Shown piece after piece: positions 57,739 to 64,000 of a stretch of DNA of 64,000 nucleotides. The notes beneath the pieces are model-generated. The model made no database searches. It was not told the DNA's origin and was given only the letters and a program-made list of their open reading frames with translations. The number at the start of each line of letters is the position of its first letter. Within the stretch, counting starts at the first letter, position 1. Position numbers and translations under genes: made by a program. This DNA is from Climacium dendroides (Eukaryota > Streptophyta > Bryopsida > Hypnales > Climaciaceae): positions 11,764,001 to 11,828,000 of the forward strand of contig OX467088.1 of NCBI GenBank assembly GCA_950106755.1, given 5' to 3'.

Positions 57739-58657
57739 TTCACCCTTAAAGGTCCAAGGCCATTTTTCTATCAAAAACCACTCAAAAATACCATTTTGGT
57801 TGTTTTTGCTCATGGAAACAAAAAAAATTTAGAATCTAACCATAGGATATTGTAGTTTCCTTCTCTGAGACTTTAAGATTATGTGGTAAGAATATCATGA
57901 AGTTTGACTGTACAAATTGAGAGATATTAGCATTCAAAGTTTATTTATTTATTTATTTTAAACACTAATTTGCAATTTTAAGTGACTTTGATTACCTTTT
58001 CTGAAAAAAATTGCACTATGAACTTTGTATTTAAAAATGTTTTGTGTTGAAGAATTGAGTTGAAAGTCTAAATTAAAAAAAATTAAAAAAAATGGTTGAT
58101 TTTCATTCTTTAAAAAATGATTAAGTAGAAGTAGGTCTAGGATTGAAAGAAAAACTAAATCATTAATAACTCTAAGATGGAATTGAAATACAATAATCCC
58201 AATGATGAGATTGATCTAGCAAGCAAATTTAACCTTGTGAAGAGTTTTTTTAAATTGTGAAAATTGCATTTAGAATTGAATCCTATAAGGTTTTTTTTCA
58301 AGAAGATGCTCAACTTGCCCTCAAAACAAGATCATAACTTGCACATCACTAATTTGAATGAATTGAATCAAAGCTTTACATGTAGACAAAAATATGATCT
58401 AAAAATAAAAAAATAAAAAAATAAATTTAATTTAATTTCGAGTCTTTGTGGATTTATTTTTCTGTCTGTCAAATGAAAATTTGGACTTTTGTGGTATCTT
58501 GGACACCAATTGAAATAAAAACTATATTCCCACAAAGCTAATAAAATTTTTTAATCATATGAGAAAATTTCAAAAAGTTTCACTACATATTGAATTCACA
58601 GGAACCTCCCCAAAATCCATTTTGTCCCCAAGGGAAAAATAGATCTTTAGGGGTTAA
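57739..58657 (+). mobile_element. TTAA-flanked transposon, long form (family A copy 7)
   Basis: This is the counterpart of copy 6, at the same position in the second unit. The right flank is TTAA (58,654-58,657). The left flank has mutated to TTCA (57,739-57,742), with terminus CCCTTAAAGGTCCAAGG. The right terminus inward is CCCCTAAAGATCTAT. The body aligns with copy 6 throughout, with more differences than the germin coding regions show. Confidence 0.75.
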
Positions 58658-58674
58658 TAGGTGTGAAGTGTTTA

Positions 58675-59213
58675 TTCGGGAGCAAGGGGAGGTCACTCTA
58701 CGCATTTACACAAACCACATGAGGCAAAGATTTTGGATCCCTTACTTACTTCATAAAATTTAATTTAAAAAATAATAATAATAATAATAATTTTTTCTAC
58801 TTTGAATTAGTATGTGTGAATTTGTGATAGAGCTGAAAATAACTTCGGACCCCTTACTTACTTTATAAAAAATTGTCTAAAAAATGGACAAAAAAAATCT
58901 TAAATATAACTCTTTATTGAAAGTTTATTTTTCTTGAATATTGATGCAATGGACATCCAAATATGTTCTCTATAAATGTTTGAGTTGAAAAACATGCCAT
59001 TTCAATTCGTTTTTCAACCTATTATAATAGTTATTTTATATGTCATTTGAGTTGGGAATTTTTGGCAATAAAAATCTATAATCATTATTAATCAAAGTTC
59101 AAAATTATAGGTTGAAATTATAGTATATTACAGAGTAAATAGGGGGTCAAAAAATCACTTCGCCGCAAGTAGTACACAAAATCCCCATAGAGTGACCTCC
59201 CCGTGCTCGAGAG
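58675..59213. mobile_element. hAT-like miniature element (family B copy 3)
   Basis: The element spans 58,683-59,205 (523 bp). The ends, read inward, are CAAGGGGAGGTCACTCTA and CACGGGGAGGTCACTCTA; CAAGG fits the loose hAT end consensus. Imperfect 8-bp flanks TTCGGGAG (58,675-58,682) and CTCGAGAG (59,206-59,213) correspond to the single TTAGAGAG at the uninterrupted site in the first unit near 41,701-41,708. It is non-coding. Confidence 0.75.
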
Positions 59214-60284
59214 GAGAGTCAGGAGACTTATAGGTACTTGTAAAAGAGACCACTTGCTTTTTTAGCCTTTTGGCAAAAACATGGATTTTGGTGGACAATA
59301 TTATAAGTACCAAAAGAATATTTTAGGGAACAATCTCAATTGTTGAGAGGAAAAATCTATGACTTGAAGTTCTATTGCAATTCCTATGGACTACTTGCAA
59401 GTACTAAAACAAAACTATGTGGAAAAAAGATAATGTATCACAAAAAAATAAATAGAAAATATTTTAAAATTATTTAATTTGGACAATTTGGAAGGTCTTG
59501 ATGATGATAAAATTTCACCAAAAGATTGAACTTGAAACCATCTTCAATGTTCAAAAGTACAAAGTCTAGGGAGCCCTATTTGCACAAAGCCACAAACCTA
59601 GAGGACATAAAATAATATGTTTTTAGATGTCCCTTGTAAGCACTTGCCTACCTACTCTGGAAACGGAACTCAAAAATTTCAGCTGGATCATTCATTTTGA
59701 GTATTTCCCAATACTAAAACCCTCCAATTAACAATATTGATTTTTAAATTTAATTTTAAAAAATTTAACATATAATATCAATTGAGATTTGAGAGAACCA
59801 TCTTTAATAAAAAAAATTTAAAGTTCATTAGTTTCATTCTTCCAAAATTATAGCAAATTAAGTCCAGCACGCAAAATAATGTGACTAAAAAAATAACCTG
59901 GTCTTTCTTGCAATCACTTACATGAAGTCATGTTGGATGAGAAGTATAAGTTGCGAGTTGCATGGTAGGGTAAATAAGGAATTCACTATTTGGGTGTTGA
60001 AGTTTTAACTCATTGTTGAAGATAATTTCAACAATTGAACATTTAAAGTCAATTTTGTTAAATGTTCTAAATATACATATTATATATATAATTATTATTA
60101 TTGAAGAGTATTTGACCACTTATATGCTACATTTTGCATCCAATGACCTTACATGTTGACGACACAAAATCACTAAAGTATAACCACTCATTGCCAACAT
60201 TGCCTACAAATTAACATTTCAAATGCTGGTATGAATGTGGATGGAAGATATGGTAAAGTGAAAATAAAAGAAGTCATTTGAAGA
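59214..60284. other. Tail of the second germin unit, gene-free
   Basis: Aligns with 41,709-42,717 and then 50,764-50,850 of the first unit. It includes the uninterrupted retrotransposon target (CCAACATTGCC, about 60,195-60,206). No gene recognised. Confidence 0.6.
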
Positions 60285-60617
60285 AGTCAAATGGGGAATT
60301 TCATTAAAATGGCAATATTCCATGTGCCATTTTTATAGCGTCTCGTTCCCACAGTTCAAATTGGGCGGTCTGAAATCTATTAGTGTCCTAGATTTGTAAA
60401 CTATATACCACTATTAGATGTATTAAATCTAGGAAAGATGTAGATTTCAGTTCAATCAGTTGAAAAAATCTACATATTTCATAGATTTTTTATATCTAAT
60501 AATGTTATAGATTTCAAAAATCTAGGACGCTAGTAGAGTTCAGTCTGCCCGGTCTAGACTGTAAGAATGCCAAAGTCATAGAATAATTGCCATTTTAATA
60601 CAATTCCCCATTCAAGG
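60285..60617. mobile_element. Miniature inverted-repeat element (family G copy 2)
   Basis: Long terminal repeats of about 30 bp start GGGGAATTTCATTAAAATGG on the left and GGGGAATTGTATTAAAATGG inward from the right. The left end resembles the copy at 38,429. The interior contains an additional inverted arrangement around AGATTTCA/TGAAATCT words. The first unit carries the uninterrupted site at 50,851-50,860. The duplication is imperfect; TCAA occurs on both sides and TTAA at the uninterrupted site. Confidence 0.7.
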
Positions 60618-61349
60618 AATAAATGTCATTTTGTGAATCCACGAAGGGAGTGTTCATAAAATTTTTTGCAATATGTATAAGTACTTAATTTATGGGTATA
60701 CAATTATGACCCTATGATGAATAATTAAAGCTCTTTTGAGATGAACTTAGGAAGTCCATATTTTTCCAATTTTAGACCAAAGTACTCTTCTTTCATTTTA
60801 AGGTATTGGTTTTCTTTAATAGTAACTACACCTAAATGTGTCTGAATAAGCATTAGGGAATTGTTACCTATTATACAATGGCCTAATTTTTTTATTGAAT
60901 TTTGTTGGAAGTCAAAAGAATACAGTACCCATTCTCTATTCATGCATTTGAGAAATACCATACAAATAAACTATGAATTTTCAAATTGCTAGACAAAAAT
61001 GTATTTAAAAGCACCCTCAAGAAGAAAGGCAATACATTTGAGGCCAAAATCTAGAGGAGTCAATATTAGAGAGGGGTCCAAACTAGGTGGTCCAAACTAC
61101 GTGGTTCTTTAATTCAATTAGTTTTTCCCCTCATCCAAATCTAGCCAATATTTCTTCTTAAATTGATAGAATACTTGAGTTGTAAGGAACTAAGGATTGA
61201 TGATTAAATGCATTAATGTCATCCAAGAACTTTCCTTTGCAAGAAAATTGTTCTCGAACAATAAGGTAGAAACACCTAAATGTGACACTTATTCCAGACT
61301 TGCAAATCCTAAGAGTAGCTAGAAAAGAAAATGATGTGCATTTGTTAGG
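60618..61349. other. Distal tail of the second unit, gene-free
   Basis: Aligns with 50,870-51,510 of the first unit up to about 61,290. A 78-aa ORF (60,725-60,961, -) has no recognisable domain. Confidence 0.55.
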
Positions 61350-61672
61350 AAATGGTTTAGGAAACCCAAAAAATTGGTCTCCTATTTTTTTTGAGCTTGA
61401 ATGAATATAATACAAATTTGTGGAAACAAGTGTGCAAATGCACCTTTGTAGACAATAGACTAACACACAAAACTACAAAAGTGGACATGGAAACAACCCA
61501 AAGCAACAAACTGTAAGATTGTATCACACTCATTTTATTGGGCAACTCAGAACCAGCCCTTGTCCAATTGTGACACACTCATGTAAACTCACCTTGCATT
61601 CACCGGCACATTAATTTAAAGTTTACTCTAGGTGTCGATAAACAAATGCCACATCCATATGCTACATTTGGA
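61350..61672 (+). repeat. Dispersed repeat family F, copy 2
   Basis: Similar to 11,291-11,590 in the same orientation (AAATGGTTTAGGAAACCC, ATGAATATAATACAAATTTG, TCTAGGTGTCGATAAACA). It sits between the end of the second germin unit and the inverted copy carrying gene 5. It is non-coding. Confidence 0.6.
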
Positions 61673-61684
61673 TATTTCTACCTT

Positions 61685-62074
61685 ACCTCCATTCACCTTA
61701 TATCTTCAGTTGGGTTGACATGACATGCTGCTCGCTCGCACTACCACGAAGGAACGCACGTCACCTCCACCTGCTGAACTCATCTCCACAACCTCTTCCC
61801 GCAGTCCTTTCCACCTCAAAATACGGAGTAACTCGCTCGTCCGACCGTGTGTGAACTATGTCACCAATTTCAACTGAACCCATGAATCTGCTTTTTGCGA
61901 ACGAACGAGTAGCCAGTGCCTGGTCTTTCGGTGCAGCTGAACGGACGTCGGGATCGCCACCTCCAAACACTATCCTGGAAGGCTCCAATACTGGGTCACA
62001 TTCTGCGTGGAGAAGTCGTGAAGAATCTGATCGAACATGCGAGGTATTTCACACTTCTCGCGAAAGTGTAGATG
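61685..62074 (+). promoter_or_regulatory. Type I upstream region of germin gene 5
   Basis: This is the reverse complement of the region upstream of gene 3 (52,760-53,180). A stretch of about 65 bp present in genes 1 and 3 is missing here at about 61,836, apparently lost between short direct repeats (GCGAGTT). Sequences shared by all type I copies include TTCGTGGTAG, CGCACGT and a block around GGCGATCCCGACGTCCGTTC in reverse. Confidence 0.55.
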
Positions 62075-62080
62075 TATAAA
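62075..62080 (+). promoter_or_regulatory. TATA box, type I germin promoter (gene 5)
   Basis: TATAAA in context GATGTATAAATGGC, 225 bp upstream of the ATG at 62,305, exactly as in genes 1 and 3. Confidence 0.65.
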
Positions 62081-62304
62081 TGGCTCACCAGTGCGGGATT
62101 CAACTTCACACTCAAACATCACCAATCACTCACACATCCATCGAGCTTCACAGCCACAACCGATTTCGAGCCTTTGCCTGGCTTCCAAGTCTCGTGAATT
62201 GGCTTCATATTAGTCTTCACCCATTCGCCTGCTAGCTAGCCACTCTCCGGCTAATCAGTTGGCAATCCTCATTGCTTGATAAGCTGGGTAGGTTGATTGC
62301 AGCA

Positions 62305-62985
62305 ATGGCCAGCTCGAGAAGAGGAAGCGCCATGACTTGGGTTATTGGCTGCTGTGCGATAATGCTGGTCGTGGCCACTGTGAACGCCGCCGACCCCGAC
62401 CCCTTGCAAGACTTCTGCGTGGCGGATCTGTCGCCCAATGCGCCTCTCGTCAACGGCTTCGCCTGCAGAGCAAGAAGCACCGTCTCCGCCAAAGACTTCG
62501 TGTTCTCGGGCTTCCGAGCGCCAGGCGCCGACGTGAAGAAGGCGCCCACGGGAGCCATCGCCGCGCTGGCCACGCCCGTGGAGTTCCCGGGACTCAACAC
62601 GCAGGGCGTCACGCACGCACGCCTGGACTTCGACTTGGGCGGCGTGGTGCCGCTCCACACGCACCCGCGCGCCACCGAGACGCTGTTCGTGTTGAAGGGA
62701 CGCATCTACACGGGCTTCGTCAGCGACGACAACGTGCTGTACGCGGCCACGCTGGAGAAGGGCGACTTGATCTTGTTTCCGCGCGCGCTGCTGCACTTCC
62801 AGCTCAACGTGGGCAACGAGAGCGCCATCACCTTCAACACGCTGACGTCTCAGAATCCGGGTCTGCTGCTCACCGCCAACCAAATCTTCACGCCCAACAT
62901 CACGATCGCCGTGATCGAGAAGTCTTTCGGGGTGGACGCCGCCACGGCCCAGCTTTTGAAGGGCTCGTACCCCGGTCACCCTTGA
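62305..62985 (+). CDS. Germin-like protein, gene 5 of the cluster (226 aa)
   Basis: The protein is identical to genes 1, 3 and 4, with the same 28-residue signal peptide, two cysteines, both cupin boxes with H118, H120, E125 and H164, and two sequons. It lies in the opposite orientation to genes 1 and 3 but has their promoter type and leader, so it is an inverted duplicate of that gene type. Its 3' flank matches gene 4 closely for about 540 bp and then continues with sequence matching the far flank of gene 1 to about 63,620. The start is the first in-frame ATG. It is intact and probably functional. Confidence 0.95.
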   Translation: MASSRRGSAMTWVIGCCAIMLVVATVNAADPDPLQDFCVADLSPNAPLVNGFACRARSTVSAKDFVFSGFRAPGADVKKAPTGAIAALATPVEFPGLNTQGVTHARLDFDLGGVVPLHTHPRATETLFVLKGRIYTGFVSDDNVLYAATLEKGDLILFPRALLHFQLNVGNESAITFNTLTSQNPGLLLTANQIFTPNITIAVIEKSFGVDAATAQLLKGSYPGHP

Positions 62986-63625
62986 TTGCTAGCTAGTTCG
63001 GCAGCTAGTTCGGCCAGGCAGGAATTCCAGAGTTGAACTTGAGTTCCGCGTAGAATTTAATTCGCATTCATTCCTTAGATCGGGTTGTGCCGATATGATT
63101 TGAACATTCATGTGTATTCAGGGTATATTAAAAGTATCAGATTCCAGTGAGGCCAGTATCCTTCACCGATGATGGTGTGTGAAATTGTTATACTGAACTG
63201 GGTGTTTAGTTTCCAATTAAGTAACGCATTACTTGTTCATTCAAGCGAGCTGAGAAGCTCTCATGTCCGAGATTATTGTAACTTGCCAGAGGAATTCTGA
63301 GGCCCTCTGAATTTTATAATGCATACAAAATGCTGTTTCTAGTTGTGATCAAAGTTGAGTGTTGGTGATATACATTGTAGTTCTTCGAGATGCATGCACA
63401 AGGAACGGTTCCATCTCTGTAAAAATTACTTCTTCCCTAAATAATGTGCAACTTAAACGCCAATTTCGGCAAATTGGGACGATTCGTGGCGCAAAGATGG
63501 TGTCATTCAGCTGGAGAGACCTCAACTCTGACTCCCGCAGGTTTCCGTCTCCAGTCCACGTCCCCGGAAATTTGTCAAAGTCCTGGTATTCCGCCGAGTT
63601 TATTGATTTCACGGAATTGACGTTC
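62986..63625 (+). repeat. 3' flank of germin gene 5, shared with other members
   Basis: The first 540 bp match 56,498-57,040 almost exactly. The section CCCCGGAAATTTGTCAAAG (about 63,564) matches only the far flank of gene 1 (reverse complement near 35,000). The downstream flank is therefore a mosaic of the two sources. Confidence 0.65.
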
Positions 63626-64000
63626 ATATCCAAACTGAATAAAACTTTTGGCAAAGTTGCGTATGATAGTCTATTTTATGTGGTAATATTGTCAGATCTA
63701 TCTAAGATGTAATGAGTTTTTCAAAGCCATTCAAAGTTCGCAGGTTCAATTTGAGTTCCCCACACTGCAATGAGATGGCTGCAACTTTGGGGGCTTGTAT
63801 CTTTTTCATTAAATATTAGTTTTCATTAAATTTTGTTGAATTTTGTTTCCCATAAAGGCTGCTTATTGTGATAAAATTTTCATGTCAATCCAAGTTGTTT
63901 TGAATGCTTGGGAGCAATTTGACGTTCAAAATCCAGACATTTTTGCATTACAATGAACTTTGGTGGCTTATAACTTCTTGAGCTAGGGTTTGTTTTCAAT
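63626..64000. other. Gene-free AT-rich DNA at the window end
   Basis: Nothing recognised. Phrases such as GCTTATAACTTCTTGAGCTA resemble a phrase near 51,610 and may belong to another dispersed repeat that continues outside the window. Confidence 0.45.

Noticed and set aside
1..64000. tRNA or rRNA genes
   Set aside because: I looked for T-arm-like GGTTCGAATCC-type motifs with matching acceptor stems and for conserved rRNA words and found none. A covariance-model scan would be more sensitive.

Overview
This window looks like nuclear DNA of a land plant. The evidence is plant-specific protein families (germin-like cupins, a DUF506/PDDEXK-like protein), a chromodomain-bearing Ty3/gypsy LTR retrotransposon primed by initiator tRNA-Met, compact GC-rich intronless genes in very AT-rich gene-poor DNA, and many small non-autonomous DNA transposons. 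Intronless, strongly GC-biased genes would suit a bryophyte or other non-seed plant, but the species cannot be fixed from the sequence.

Layout. Positions 1-17,700 are gene-free, AT-rich DNA packed with short transposon relics, minisatellites and an interstitial TTAGGG tract. A single intact DUF506-type gene lies at 18,441-19,790 (+). Positions 19,800-34,950 are again gene-poor, with a degenerate tandem array, more miniature elements and minisatellites. From about 35,000 to 63,620 lies a germin-like cluster of five intact 226-aa genes: 35,584-36,264 (-), 39,189-39,869 (+), 51,842-52,522 (-), 55,817-56,497 (+) and 62,305-62,985 (+). The first four form two direct copies of a unit of about 8 kb (divergent gene pair plus tail). 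The fifth is an inverted copy of the first type of gene. An 8,046-bp Ty3/gypsy element (42,718-50,763, 5-bp target duplication AACAT) sits inside the tail of the first unit. The second unit keeps the matching empty site near 60,206.

Most notable points. (1) A family of 0.6-0.94-kb elements ends in CCCCTAAAG...CTTTAGGGG and is flanked by TTAA on both sides. One copy can be compared with a related sequence carrying a single uninterrupted TTAA, which is the signature of piggyBac-type insertion. (2) The five germin proteins are identical except for one residue, and their coding DNA shows almost no differences. The noncoding parts of the two units differ by several percent, and the two LTRs of the retrotransposon, inserted after the duplication, differ by roughly 3-4% by eye. 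This suggests that gene conversion homogenises the genes. (3) The germin genes use two distinct promoter types. (4) Paired filled and empty sites between the units give clean target-site evidence for several undescribed miniature transposon families (hAT-like and others).

Functionally, the germin-like proteins are predicted secreted metal-binding cupins of the cell wall or apoplast. The cluster probably raises dosage of one protein under two promoter types. The DUF506 gene is unrelated. The retrotransposon is dead: it has several in-frame stops, a changed integrase catalytic residue and a chromodomain frameshift.
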